Notes: generated by a model not told the origin, from the sequence alone. DNA of 51,285 bases from Blastococcus sp. KM273128 (GCF_021698975.1 NZ_SSXA01000019.1:1-51285); one strand, 5' to 3'; positions 41,345 through 50,195 are shown, numbered from the stretch's first letter. A program made the numbers and translations.

Positions 41345-43039
41345 ATGACCGCCGCATCCCGTGTCGCCAGCACCAGCGCCGTCGTCGCGCTGGTGCTCGC
41401 GACCATGTGGCTGTTCTGGCCGGCCGGCCTCGGTGGCGGCACCACGTACGTCACCACCTACGGCGAGAGCATGGAGCCGGAGTTCTCCGCCGGGGACCTG
41501 GCTGTGCTGAGCAGGGCCGGTTCCTACTCGATCGGCGACGTCGTCGCCTACCGCAGCGAGTCCCTCGACACGATCGTCATGCACCGCATCGTCGCCGCGG
41601 ACGCCGAGGGCTTCGTGACCCAGGGCGACAACAACGACTGGCTCGACGAGGACCGCCCCACCCGGGGGGAGATCCTCGGCCGGCTCTTCGTCCGCATCCC
41701 CCAGGGTGGCAAGGCGCTCGAGGCGGTCGGCTCCCCGTGGGTGCTCGGCGCCGTCGGCCTCGCCACCTCCCTCGTCCTCGGCGCATCCCGCCGGAAGCGC
41801 GGCGGGCACCGCGCCCGGGCGCTCCGCCGCCGGCTGCCCGCCGTGCGCCGGCCGTCCTTCGCCGTCCCCTCCTTCTCCGTGCCCTCCGTCTCGGTGCCCC
41901 CGGTGCGGCTGCCCCGGGTCCACCGCAGCACGGCGACGCCGCTCGTGCGGGCCCGCGCCCGGCAGGTCGCGATGGCCTCAGGGGCGGTCGCGCTGGTCGC
42001 CGCCCTCGGCGCCGCTGTCCTGTTCGCCGTCCCCGGCACCGAGACGGTCGAGGAACCGGTCACGGTGACCCAGCAGGGGCGCTTCTCCTACACGGGGACC
42101 GCCGAGCGCGGCACCACCTACCCCGACGGGACGGTCGCGACCGGCGACACCGTGTGGACCCGGCTCTCGACCGGGCTCACGGTCTCCTACGAGGACACCG
42201 TCACCGGCCCCGAGCTCGCCGGCCTCCAGGGCGCCCTGCGCCTCGACGTGACCGTGCAGGCCGCCGACGGCTGGAGCACCTACCTCACCAGCGGCCCCGT
42301 CGTCGGCTTCACCGACGGGGTGGCGACGACGTCGGTCGACGTCGACGCCACCCGCGCCGCCGAGGTGCTGGCGCGGCACTACGCCGAGGTCGGCGTCTCC
42401 GGCAGCACCGCGACGCTGACCGTCACCCCCACCGTCGCGCTGTCCGGCAGCGTGCGCGGCACCGCCTTCGAGGCGGGCTCCCCGGCCGGCCTTAACTTCG
42501 CGCTCGACCCGACGGCGCTGCGCCTGGCCGGCGACCCCGGAGCCGTGCTGACCACGACCACCCCGACCTCCGTGGAGGTGACGACGGTGGGTCCCCGCTC
42601 GTTCGACGTCCTCGCGCTCGCGGTGCCGATCGGGGTGGCCCGGGGCGCCGCCCTCGCCGTGCTGGCGCTCGCGCTGGCCGTCGCCGGGGTCGGGGCCGTG
42701 CTCGGCCGGGCGGGCCGCGGCGACGCCGCCGACGAGTTCATCGTGCGGCACGCCGACCGGATCGTCCCCGTGGCGGGTCTGGCCACGGGCGGCACCGTCA
42801 TCGACGTCTCCGACGCGGACTCCCTCCGCCGCGTGGCCGAGCGCTTCGACACGGTCGTGCTGCACCACGCCGGCCCGGACGCGGACGTCTTCGCCGTCCG
42901 CGACGTGGACGCCACCTACCGCTTCGTCGTCCCCGGCGGCGCCGAGCGCCGCGGGCGGCCGCCGGTCCCGGCGCCGTCCCGGCCGGTCGCGGACGAGGAG
43001 CTCACCTCACCGGCGACCGGCCTGCGCGGCGTGGCCTGA
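41345..43039 (+). CDS. SipW-type signal peptidase I fused to a DUF5305-like domain
   Basis: The 564-residue protein has an N-terminal peptidase (about 1-150): one transmembrane helix, the nucleophile Ser42 in YGESMEPEF, and the second catalytic residue His80 in VMHRIV in place of the Lys of normal bacterial enzymes, plus VTQGDNN. This Ser-His set defines the ER/archaeal/SipW class. A second helix, a basic Pro/Val-rich linker, a further helix (about 205-228) and an extracytoplasmic DUF5305-like domain (about 230-430) with a last helix follow. A cytosolic tail (about 465-564) ends the chain. The fusion could hold the substrate during cleavage or assembly. Confidence 0.8.
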   Translation: MTAASRVASTSAVVALVLATMWLFWPAGLGGGTTYVTTYGESMEPEFSAGDLAVLSRAGSYSIGDVVAYRSESLDTIVMHRIVAADAEGFVTQGDNNDWLDEDRPTRGEILGRLFVRIPQGGKALEAVGSPWVLGAVGLATSLVLGASRRKRGGHRARALRRRLPAVRRPSFAVPSFSVPSVSVPPVRLPRVHRSTATPLVRARARQVAMASGAVALVAALGAAVLFAVPGTETVEEPVTVTQQGRFSYTGTAERGTTYPDGTVATGDTVWTRLSTGLTVSYEDTVTGPELAGLQGALRLDVTVQAADGWSTYLTSGPVVGFTDGVATTSVDVDATRAAEVLARHYAEVGVSGSTATLTVTPTVALSGSVRGTAFEAGSPAGLNFALDPTALRLAGDPGAVLTTTTPTSVEVTTVGPRSFDVLALAVPIGVARGAALAVLALALAVAGVGAVLGRAGRGDAADEFIVRHADRIVPVAGLATGGTVIDVSDADSLRRVAERFDTVVLHHAGPDADVFAVRDVDATYRFVVPGGAERRGRPPVPAPSRPVADEELTSPATGLRGVA

Positions 43040-43052
43040 GGCCCGGGGACGA

Positions 43053-43104
43053 CTTCGGGGAAGCGGGGCTCCGGACGACGTCCCGGAGCCCCGCTTCCCC
43101 GAAG
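43053..43104. terminator. perfect 22-base-arm hairpin between convergent genes
   Basis: 43053-43074 pairs with 43083-43104 without mismatch, 8-base loop. It separates the signal peptidase gene from the convergent barbiturase-family gene. Confidence 0.8.
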
Positions 43105-43122
43105 AAGGCGTGCCGCTGAGAA

Positions 43123-44226
43123 CTACGCCTTGACGATCGCGGCGACCGGGCCGCCGCCGGACGGGCCCTGGTGCACCGCGGCCACCGACACGAACACCGC
43201 CGGGTCGCCGGTCACCGAGGCGGTCACGCCGCCGACGCAGGCCTTGATCTGCCGGTGCCAGGAGACGTCCGAGTCGTCGAGCATCGCGTTGCGGCGCCCG
43301 CGCACCTTGCCGTCGGGCGAGGCCTCGCACTTGAGGAACACGTTGACCAGCCGGTCGCCCAGGTCGGTGTGGTGCGGGCGCTCGGGCAGCTCGAGGCCGG
43401 CGTCGCGGATGGCGTTCCAGATGCCGTCCTGGTCGAGGGCGTCCGTCATCACCGAGTGGCCGACGCGGTAGCTGCCGCCGTGACCGCGGGCGTTGCCGAC
43501 GACGACGATCTGCGCCCGGTCCAGCTCGACGCCCGACGAGCAGGACGCGACCGAGGAGTACAGCGACAGGTCGCGCATGATCTGCTCCTGCGTCGGCAGC
43601 TCGATCTCCCCGAGCGCCACCGCGATCCCCAGCGCCGTCGTGCCGTTGGAGATGTCCATCGAGCCGTGCGGCTCCTCGAGGATCGTCGTCTCCCCGCGCT
43701 GGTGGGCGTCGCGGATCGTGTCGATCGTCAGCAGCGGCGTCTTGGTCTGCACGTAGTGCACGTCGGCCGGGTCGGTGATGCCCGCGGCCGCCATCGCCTT
43801 CTTCACGCCCTCGGCGACCTTCTCCACCATCGCGACGCGGCCGATGTCCTCGGGCAGCAGGACGTCGCTCATCGCGTAGCCCACGGTCAGCCGCGGCTCG
43901 TCGGTCTTCTCGACGGCGTCCTCGGGCAGCGTGGCGAAGACCGTGGCATGCGGGCTGATGACGCCGTCGGTGCCACCGGACCACACGATCGGGATGTCCC
44001 CGACCTCCTCCTTGCTCCGCGAGCCCTTCTCGAGCAGCACCTCGCGGAAGGCGCGGTCGGCGATGATCCGCGTGTAGTCGTTGATCCCGCCGTTGCCCTC
44101 GGTCTTGCCGATGACGGCGATGACGCGGTCGGCCTCCATCACGCCGTCGTCGATGAGCTTGGCGAGCTCGGAGGCGTCGCTGACGTTGTGCAGCGGGACC
44201 TTGCGGACCTCGATCGGTGCGGGCAT
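43123..44226 (-). CDS. barbiturase/cyanuric acid amidohydrolase family protein
   Basis: The 367-residue protein belongs to the AtzD/TrzD/barbiturase family, built from three similar domains. Ser-Lys and glycine motifs are seen in each: [16 protein letters not shown] and [24 protein letters not shown] and [11 protein letters not shown] with [10 protein letters not shown]; and [10 protein letters not shown] and [17 protein letters not shown]. These enzymes open barbiturate to ureidomalonate or cyanurate to carboxybiuret; sequence alone does not decide. With a UraA-like permease and a Mo hydroxylase in the same regulon, barbiturate is favoured. It follows carbamate kinase by 11 bases. The stop is TAG. 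Confidence 0.9.
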   Translation of the reverse strand: MPAPIEVRKVPLHNVSDASELAKLIDDGVMEADRVIAVIGKTEGNGGINDYTRIIADRAFREVLLEKGSRSKEEVGDIPIVWSGGTDGVISPHATVFATLPEDAVEKTDEPRLTVGYAMSDVLLPEDIGRVAMVEKVAEGVKKAMAAAGITDPADVHYVQTKTPLLTIDTIRDAHQRGETTILEEPHGSMDISNGTTALGIAVALGEIELPTQEQIMRDLSLYSSVASCSSGVELDRAQIVVVGNARGHGGSYRVGHSVMTDALDQDGIWNAIRDAGLELPERPHHTDLGDRLVNVFLKCEASPDGKVRGRRNAMLDDSDVSWHRQIKACVGGVTASVTGDPAVFVSVAAVHQGPSGGGPVAAIVKA

Positions 44227-44237
44227 GCGGGTTCCCT

Positions 44238-45191
44238 TCAGGTGATGGTGACGACGGTGCCGACGTCGTCGCCGCGGACGGCGTCGGCGATGTGGTCGAG
44301 CGAGGTGATGACGGCGCGGGTGCCGCCCGCCTCGACGAAACGTAGGGCGGCCTCGACCTTGGGGCCCATCGAGCCGCGGGCGAACTCACCGGCGGCGCCG
44401 AGCTCGCGCAGCTCCGCGACGGTCACCCGGCCCAGCGGGCGCTGCGCGGGCGTCCCGAAGCCGACCATCACGTTCGGCACGTCGGTGGCGATGACCAGGG
44501 TGCCGGCGTCGACGTCGCGGGCCAGGATCGCGGCGGTCAGGTCCTTGTCGATGACCGCCTCGACGCCGCGCAGCGCGTGCCCGTCCACGTGGTCGTCGAC
44601 GACGGGGATGCCGCCGCCGCCGGCGCAGACGACGACGAACCCGGCCGCGGCCAGCGCGTGGATGGCGGCGGAGTCGACGACGGACAGCGGCTCGGGCGAG
44701 GCGACGACCCGGCGCCAGCCCTTCTCGCCACGGTCCTCCCAGGTCTGCCCGAGCGAGACGAACCGTTCCGCCCGCTCCCGGGGGAGGAAGCGGCCGACCG
44801 GTTTCGAGGGCTCGGCGAAGTGCGGGTCGTCGCCGTCGACCAGCGTGCGGGTGACCAGTGCGGCGGTGCGCTGGGGGAGGCCCCGCGCGGCGAGGGCGGC
44901 GTCGAGCTCGTCGGCCACCGTGAAGCCGATGGTGGCCTGGGTCTGCGCGACGTTCCAGTCCAGCGGCACCGGCGGCACCTCGTGCGCGGCGAGCTCGTTC
45001 TTCACCAGCAGGTTGCCCACCTGCGGGCCGTTGCCGTGGGTGAGCACGACCTGCACGCCGGCGGCGACCACCTCGGCGACGTGCCCGGCGGCCTGGCGGA
45101 TGGCGTCGCGCTGCGCCTCGGGGGTCGCGGAGCCGTCGGCGCCGGTCATGGCGTTGCCGCCGAGGGCGATCACCACGCGGTTCGACGTCAC
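44238..45191 (-). CDS. arcC: carbamate kinase
   Basis: The 317-residue protein has the amino-acid-kinase fold with [61 protein letters not shown] and [13 protein letters not shown]. It converts carbamoyl phosphate and ADP to ATP and carbamate, which decays to NH3 and CO2. No arginine deiminase genes are near, so the carbamoyl phosphate must come from another route; FdrA/DUF1116 is the candidate. It starts at GTG 45191 behind a leaderless promoter and leads a two-gene operon. Confidence 0.93.
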   Translation of the reverse strand: MTSNRVVIALGGNAMTGADGSATPEAQRDAIRQAAGHVAEVVAAGVQVVLTHGNGPQVGNLLVKNELAAHEVPPVPLDWNVAQTQATIGFTVADELDAALAARGLPQRTAALVTRTLVDGDDPHFAEPSKPVGRFLPRERAERFVSLGQTWEDRGEKGWRRVVASPEPLSVVDSAAIHALAAAGFVVVCAGGGGIPVVDDHVDGHALRGVEAVIDKDLTAAILARDVDAGTLVIATDVPNVMVGFGTPAQRPLGRVTVAELRELGAAGEFARGSMGPKVEAALRFVEAGGTRAVITSLDHIADAVRGDDVGTVVTIT

Positions 45192-45198
45192 CCCGGGA

Positions 45199-45230
45199 AC
45201 CCTAGCGGCATTTTCCTTAGCGGTGAAGTA
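45199..45230 (-). promoter_or_regulatory. shared regulon motif plus -10 box of the carbamate kinase operon
   Basis: On the minus strand TACTTCACCGCTAAGG (45230-45215), then 10 bases, then TAGGGT (45204-45199), then 7 bases to GTG 45191. Motif, orientation and spacing match the fdrA promoter (29294-29333). This links the operon with those at 27.5 and 29.3 kb. Confidence 0.7.
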
Positions 45231-45245
45231 GTTGGTCGCAGGAGG

Positions 45246-45779
45246 TCAGGTCGGCTCGACCGGGTCGTCGTCGTAGCGGCCCAGCGGCCGCTGCGCCCAC
45301 AGCACGTCCCGCCACCGGCCGTGCTTCCAGCCGATCCGCCGGTAGGTGCCGATCGGCTCGAAGCCCATCGCCGCGTGCAGGGCCTCGCTCGGCTCGTTGG
45401 GCAGCGTCATACCGGCGACGGCGGTGCGGTAGCCCCGCGCGGCCAGCCGCTCGAACAGCGCGGTGTAGAGCGCCCGCCCGCCGCCGCGCCGCCCGCGCCC
45501 CTGCGCCAGGTACACGCTCACCTCGCACGACCACCGGTAGGCCGCGCGCTCCTTGTACGGCCCGGCGTAGGCGTACCCGACGACGGCGCCGTCGTCCTCC
45601 AGCACCAGCCACGCGTGCGTGCGCGAGGCCGCGGCCATCCGGCCGGCCATCTGCTCCGGGGTCGGCGCCTCCGCCTCGAAGGTGATCGCGGTGCCGGTGA
45701 CGTAGGGCGCGTAGATGGCGGCGCAGGCGGCGGCATCGGCCGGCGTGGCGTCCCGGATCGTCGGAGCGGCGGCACCCAT
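45246..45779 (-). CDS. GNAT N-acetyltransferase, phosphinothricin-acetyltransferase-like
   Basis: The 177-residue protein has the Pat/Bar pattern: IRDATPADAAACAAIYAPYV, FEAEAPTPEQMAGRM, YAYAGPYKERAAYRWSCEVS, VYLAQGRGRRGGGRALYTAL (acetyl-CoA loop) and LHAAMGFEPIGTYRRIGWKH. Such enzymes acetylate phosphinothricin, methionine sulfoximine or similar small amines. No antibiotic cluster is near. It lies divergent from the BenE gene and upstream of, but not joined to, the carbamate kinase operon. Confidence 0.92.
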   Translation of the reverse strand: MGAAAPTIRDATPADAAACAAIYAPYVTGTAITFEAEAPTPEQMAGRMAAASRTHAWLVLEDDGAVVGYAYAGPYKERAAYRWSCEVSVYLAQGRGRRGGGRALYTALFERLAARGYRTAVAGMTLPNEPSEALHAAMGFEPIGTYRRIGWKHGRWRDVLWAQRPLGRYDDDPVEPT

Positions 45780-45859
45780 GGCCAGCAACGTAGGGCCGCG
45801 ACGCCGTCGCGCGGGCGTGAGGTCGCCCGCCGCGGTCCGGCCGGCCCGACCGGCTCGGC

Positions 45860-45865
45860 TAGCGT
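45860..45865 (+). promoter_or_regulatory. -10 box of leaderless benE
   Basis: TAGCGT ends 8 bases before GTG 45874, the same layout as at 201 and 50312. It supports the GTG start. Confidence 0.45.
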
Positions 45866-45873
45866 GCCGCGCC

Positions 45874-47043
45874 GTGCCCGCCGCTCCCTCCTCGACGACC
45901 GTCGCGGGGCTGGTGACCGCGCTGGTCGGCTTCCTCAGCTCCTTCGCCGTCGTGCTGACCGGGCTCCGGGCGGTCGGCGCCACCCCGGGGCAGGCGGCCT
46001 CGGGCCTGGTCGTCCTCTCCGTGGCGATGGGGCTGGCCACCGTGCTGCTGGCGCAGCGGACCCGGATGCCGATCACCGTCGCGTGGTCCACCCCGGGTGC
46101 GGCACTGCTCGCGACCGCCTCCGCGCCGTCCTGGGACGAGGCGGTCGGCGCCTTCGTCCTGGTCGGCGCGCTGGTGCTGCTCACCGCGGCGTGGCCCCGG
46201 CTGGGCACGGCGATCGGGGCGATCCCGCCCGTGCTGGCCCAGGCGATGCTGGCCGGCGTCCTCGTCCCGCTGTGCCTGCAGCCGGTGCGGTCCGCGCTGG
46301 AGATCCCCTGGCTGGTGGTACCGGTCGTTCTGGTCTGGGCGGTGCTGCTGCGGTTCTCCCCGCGCTGGGCCGTGCCCGCGGCCTTCGCCGTCACCCTCGG
46401 CATCACCGGCTGGCTGGCCTGGCGCGACGGCGGGCTCGACGCCGCCGCCCTGGTCCCGGCCCTGGAGTGGACGACGCCGGACGTCGCCTCGACCGCCGCC
46501 GTCGGCCTGGCGCTGCCGCTGTTCCTGGTCACCATGGCTTCGCAGAACGTGCCGGGCATGGCGGTGCTGGCGGCCTACGGCTACCGGGCGCCCTGGCGGC
46601 CGGCGATGGCCGTCACCGGTGCGGGGACGCTGCTCGGCGCCCCGTTCGGCGGGCACGCGGTCAACCTCGCCGCCATCAGCGCGGCGCTGGCCGCGGGACC
46701 CGAGGCCCACCCCGACCCGTCGCGGCGCTGGCTGGCCGCCCGCACCGCCGGCCTGGCCTACATCGGCCTCGCGCTGGTCTCGGCCGCCGTCGCGGCCCTG
46801 GTCGTCACCGCCCCGGCCGGCTTCGTCGCGGCGGCTGCGGGCCTGGCGCTGTGGCCGGTGCTGGCGGCGTCCCTGAGCGGCGCGCTGGCGCGGGCGGAGG
46901 ACCGGATCCCCGTCGTCGCCACCTTCCTCGTGGCGATCAGCGGCGTCACCGTGGGCGGCGTCGGGTCGGCGTTCTGGTCGCTCGTCGTCGGCCTGGCGTT
47001 CTGGGCCTGGTACCGGCCGCAGCCCGCCGCCGCCCCGGCCTGA
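45874..47043 (+). CDS. benE: BenE-family benzoate/H+ symporter
   Basis: The 389-residue protein has about 12 transmembrane helices and BenE motifs: GLVTALVGFLSSFAVVLTGL, RMPITVAWSTPGAALLATAS, PPVLAQAMLAGVLVPL, VTMASQNVPGMAVLAAYGY and TLLGAPFGGHAVNLAAIS. It should import benzoate or a related aromatic acid. No benzoate catabolic gene is seen in the window, though the phenol-hydroxylase-type enzyme at 19928 also acts on aromatics. The GTG start fits the leaderless promoter. Confidence 0.92.
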   Translation: MPAAPSSTTVAGLVTALVGFLSSFAVVLTGLRAVGATPGQAASGLVVLSVAMGLATVLLAQRTRMPITVAWSTPGAALLATASAPSWDEAVGAFVLVGALVLLTAAWPRLGTAIGAIPPVLAQAMLAGVLVPLCLQPVRSALEIPWLVVPVVLVWAVLLRFSPRWAVPAAFAVTLGITGWLAWRDGGLDAAALVPALEWTTPDVASTAAVGLALPLFLVTMASQNVPGMAVLAAYGYRAPWRPAMAVTGAGTLLGAPFGGHAVNLAAISAALAAGPEAHPDPSRRWLAARTAGLAYIGLALVSAAVAALVVTAPAGFVAAAAGLALWPVLAASLSGALARAEDRIPVVATFLVAISGVTVGGVGSAFWSLVVGLAFWAWYRPQPAAAPA

Positions 47044-47046
47044 CCG

Positions 47047-47892
47047 TCAGCGGCGCCAGAAGTCGAAGCGGTCGCGCCCCGGCCGGAATCCGGCGGCCTC
47101 CGCGACGGCGACGGCGAGGTCGAACTTCTGCCCCACCGCGGTGGGCGCGTGGGCGTCGCTCCCGAAGCTGACCGCCTCGCCGCCCTCCTCGTGGAACCAG
47201 CGCACCTGGTCGGCGGAGGCCAGCGGGCTGCTGGTGTTGATCTCCAGCGCGCGGCCGCTGCCGGCCAGCGCCCGGAACACCGCCCGGTACTCCTCCTCGT
47301 AGTCCTTCTCCACGTACCGGTGCGAGCCACCCGGCCAGTACCGGCGCGGGAAGTCCACGTGCGCCAGCACCTGGAAGACGTCGCTGCTCTCGATCATCCC
47401 GACCATCTCGCCGAGGTAGCGGCGCATCGTCGCGTCGGCGTCGACGTGCAGCAGCCGTCCCACCCCGACCAGCCGGCCCTCGTCGGAGAGCGAGTGCAGC
47501 GAGCCGAGGATCCGGTCCACGGGGGAGTCCTCGAGGTGCTGGGCGATGCTGGCGGCGAACAGGTGCGGCTCGCCGGTCTCGATGCCCGACCAGATGCGCA
47601 GCTCCGGGAAGCGGTCGCGGACCTCGGCCAGCTCGGCGAAGTAGCCCTCGACGTCGATCGGCAGCTGGTGGGCCGGGTAGCGGTCGACCAGGCCCTCCTC
47701 GGTGGCCCGGTCCTCGTCGTGCCAGACGGTGAAGTCCAGGTGCTCGGTGAACGCGATCGCCGGCAGCCCCTGGGCGACCGCCCGCTCGCAGGCGCGGCGC
47801 ATCGTCGAGGAGTCGGGTGTGTCCCACGACCAGTGGGTGTGCACGTGGTTGTCGGCCGGCAGCTGCACTTGGTGTGCCCTCTCGAGTGCCAT
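47047..47892 (-). CDS. PHP-domain phosphoesterase (HisJ-like)
   Basis: The 281-residue PHP protein has metal-binding motifs: DNHVHTHWSWDTPDSS near the start, IAFTEHLDFTVW, WSGIETGEP, GSLHSL, VLAHVDFPRR and SFGSDAHAP near the end. The set is complete for a trinuclear metal site. It resembles histidinol-phosphate phosphatase HisJ, but stands outside a his operon, so the substrate is open. ATG 47892 was taken; GTG 47937 would add 15 residues. It is convergent with benE with a 3-base gap and divergent from recQ. Confidence 0.88.
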   Translation of the reverse strand: MALERAHQVQLPADNHVHTHWSWDTPDSSTMRRACERAVAQGLPAIAFTEHLDFTVWHDEDRATEEGLVDRYPAHQLPIDVEGYFAELAEVRDRFPELRIWSGIETGEPHLFAASIAQHLEDSPVDRILGSLHSLSDEGRLVGVGRLLHVDADATMRRYLGEMVGMIESSDVFQVLAHVDFPRRYWPGGSHRYVEKDYEEEYRAVFRALAGSGRALEINTSSPLASADQVRWFHEEGGEAVSFGSDAHAPTAVGQKFDLAVAVAEAAGFRPGRDRFDFWRR

Positions 47893-47959
47893 CGCCTGTG
47901 GATTGTCCTCCGCCGTCCCCAGGTCGCGCGCGGCCACCCGTTCCGTCCCCGCCCGTGCC

Positions 47960-47965
47960 TACTGT
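47960..47965 (+). promoter_or_regulatory. -10 box of leaderless recQ
   Basis: TACTGT ends 7 bases before ATG 47973. It matches the TANNNT-N7-start layout of other genes in this window. Confidence 0.45.
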
Positions 47966-47972
47966 CGTCGGC

Positions 47973-50195
47973 ATGAGCACCGCCGCACCGCCGACCTCGA
48001 TCGCCGACGAGGCCCTGGAGATCCTCCGGGAGCTCACCGGCCGCCCCGACGCCGTCTTCCGCGAGGGGCAGGACGCCGCCGTCGCCGCGCTCGTCGAGCG
48101 CTCCCAGCGCGCGCTGGTCGTCCAGCGCACCGGCTGGGGCAAGTCCGCGGTGTACTTCGTCTCCACCGCGCTGCTCCGCCGCCGCGGTGCGGGCCCGACG
48201 CTGCTGGTGTCGCCGCTGCTGGCGCTGATGCGCGACCAGGTGGCCGCCGCGGCCCGCGCCGGCATCCGTGCGGTGGAGATCTCCAGCGCCAACATGACCG
48301 AGTGGGACGACATCGCCGCCCGCCTGGCCGCCGACGACGTCGACGTCCTGCTCGTCTCCCCCGAGCGGCTGACCAACCCGCGCTTCCGCGAGGAGCAGCT
48401 GCCCGGCCTCGTCGCCCGCTGCGGGCTGGTCGTCGTCGACGAGGCGCACTGCGTCTCCGACTGGGGGCACGACTTCCGCCCCGACTACCGCCGCATCCGC
48501 GACCTGCTCGGCACGCTCCCCGACGGCACCCCCGTCCTGGCGACGACGGCGACGGCGAACGAGCGCGTGGTCGCCGACGTCGCCGAGCAGCTGGGCGCCG
48601 GCGGCGTCGAGGTGACGACGGTCCGCGGCCCGCTCTCGCGGGACTCGCTGCGGCTGGGCGTGCTCCGGCTGCCGTCGGACCGCGCGCGGCTGGCCTGGCT
48701 GGCCGCCCACCTCGGCGACCTGCCGGGCAGCGGCATCGTCTACACGCTCACCGTCGCGGCGGCGGAGGAGACGGCGAACCTGCTCCGCGACGCCGGCCAC
48801 GAGGTGCGCGCCTACACCGGCCGGCTCGACGACGCCGACCGCAAGGACGCCGAGGAGGCGCTGCGGGAGAACCGGGTCAAGGCGCTGGTCGCCACCTCCG
48901 CCCTGGGCATGGGCTTCGACAAGCCCGACCTGGGGTTCGTCGTGCACCTCGGGGCGCCGTCCTCCCCGGTGAGCTACTACCAGCAGGTCGGTCGGGCCGG
49001 CCGCGCCGTCGAGCACGCCGACGTCCTGCTCCTGCCCGGCCCCGAGGACATCGCCATCTGGCAGTGGTTCGCCACCTCGTCCATGCCGCGGGAGGACCAC
49101 GCCGCCGCCGTGCTCGGCGCGATGGCCGACGGCAGGGCCTGGTCGGTGGCGCGGCTGGAGACGGTCGCCGACGTCCGCCGGTCGCGGCTGGAGCTGCTGC
49201 TCAAGGTGCTCGCCGTCGACGGCGCGGTGGAGCGGGTGCAGGGCGGCTGGCGCTCGACCGGGCAGCCGTGGGTCTACGACGCCGACCGCTACGCCCGCGT
49301 GACCCGCACCCGCGAGGCCGAGCAGCGCGCGATGCTCACCTACGCGAAGCCCGTCGACGAGGCCGAGTGCCGCATGGCGTTCCTCCAGGCCGCGCTCGAC
49401 GACCCGACGGCGGCGCCCTGCGGGCGGTGCGACGTCTGCGCCGGCCCCTGGTACGCGACCGACGTGCCCGAGGGCGCGGCCGAGAAGGCGTCGGCGGCCC
49501 TGGACCGCCCCGGGGTGGAGCTGGCACCCCGCGCGATGTGGCCGACCGGCGCCGACCGCCTCGGCGTGGGCGTCAAGGGCAAGATCCCGCCGGGGGAGCA
49601 GCTGCAGACCGGTCGGGCGGTCGCCCGGCTCACCGACCTGGGCTGGGGTCAGCGGCTGCGCACCCTCCTCGGTGACGACGGCGTGGGCGGTGTGGTCGAG
49701 CTGGACCTCGAGGCGCCGGGCCTCGAGGAGGACCCCTACGCGGCCTTCGACGTCCCGGTCCGGCGCTCGGTCGCCGATGTGCCGCCGGACGAGGAGCTGC
49801 TGCGTGCGTGCGGCCGGGTGCTCGCCGCCTGGGACTGGGCGCAGCGCCCCGCAGCGGTGGTGGCGATGCCGTCCCGACGCCGCCCGCAGCTGGTGAGCGG
49901 CGTCGCCCAGGGCCTGGCCCGCATGGGGCGGCTGCCCTACCTCGGCGAGCTCTCGCTCGCCCACGGCGGCCCGACCGGGCAGCCCGGCGGGAACAGCGCC
50001 TTCCGGCTCGCCGCTGTGTGGGACCGCATCGTGGTCGGGCCGGAGCTCCGCGCCCGGCTGGCGGAGGTCCCCGGTCCGGTGCTGCTGGTCGACGACCTGG
50101 CGGACTCCCGGTGGACCATGACCGTCGCCGGGCGGGAGCTGCGCCGGGCCGGGGCGTCGTCGGTCCTGCCGTTCGCCCTGGCCCTCACCGCCTGA
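47973..50195 (+). CDS. recQ: RecQ-family DNA helicase with C-terminal phosphoribosyltransferase-like domain
   Basis: The 740-residue protein has helicase motifs I-VI: QRTGWGKSAVYF (about 53), VVVDEAHCVSDWGHDFRPDY (DEAH, about 155), ATTATA, YTLTVAAAEETANLL, ATSALGMGFDKPD and YYQQVGRAGRA. A zinc-binding segment follows (CGRCDVC, about 484). The C-terminal part (about 560-740) carries a PRPP-binding-like motif VLLVDDLADSRWTMT and SLAHGGPTGQPGGN, as in ComF-type phosphoribosyltransferases. No HRDC domain is present. It should unwind DNA 3' to 5' in repair. Its TGA opens a structured repeat. The next gene, alkB-like, is also a repair gene. Confidence 0.93.
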   Translation: MSTAAPPTSIADEALEILRELTGRPDAVFREGQDAAVAALVERSQRALVVQRTGWGKSAVYFVSTALLRRRGAGPTLLVSPLLALMRDQVAAAARAGIRAVEISSANMTEWDDIAARLAADDVDVLLVSPERLTNPRFREEQLPGLVARCGLVVVDEAHCVSDWGHDFRPDYRRIRDLLGTLPDGTPVLATTATANERVVADVAEQLGAGGVEVTTVRGPLSRDSLRLGVLRLPSDRARLAWLAAHLGDLPGSGIVYTLTVAAAEETANLLRDAGHEVRAYTGRLDDADRKDAEEALRENRVKALVATSALGMGFDKPDLGFVVHLGAPSSPVSYYQQVGRAGRAVEHADVLLLPGPEDIAIWQWFATSSMPREDHAAAVLGAMADGRAWSVARLETVADVRRSRLELLLKVLAVDGAVERVQGGWRSTGQPWVYDADRYARVTRTREAEQRAMLTYAKPVDEAECRMAFLQAALDDPTAAPCGRCDVCAGPWYATDVPEGAAEKASAALDRPGVELAPRAMWPTGADRLGVGVKGKIPPGEQLQTGRAVARLTDLGWGQRLRTLLGDDGVGGVVELDLEAPGLEEDPYAAFDVPVRRSVADVPPDEELLRACGRVLAAWDWAQRPAAVVAMPSRRRPQLVSGVAQGLARMGRLPYLGELSLAHGGPTGQPGGNSAFRLAAVWDRIVVGPELRARLAEVPGPVLLVDDLADSRWTMTVAGRELRRAGASSVLPFALALTA

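Noticed and set aside
45246..45779. Phosphinothricin resistance gene as part of an antibiotic cluster
   Set aside because: Pat-like GNAT proteins are common housekeeping acetyltransferases and no biosynthetic genes lie near.
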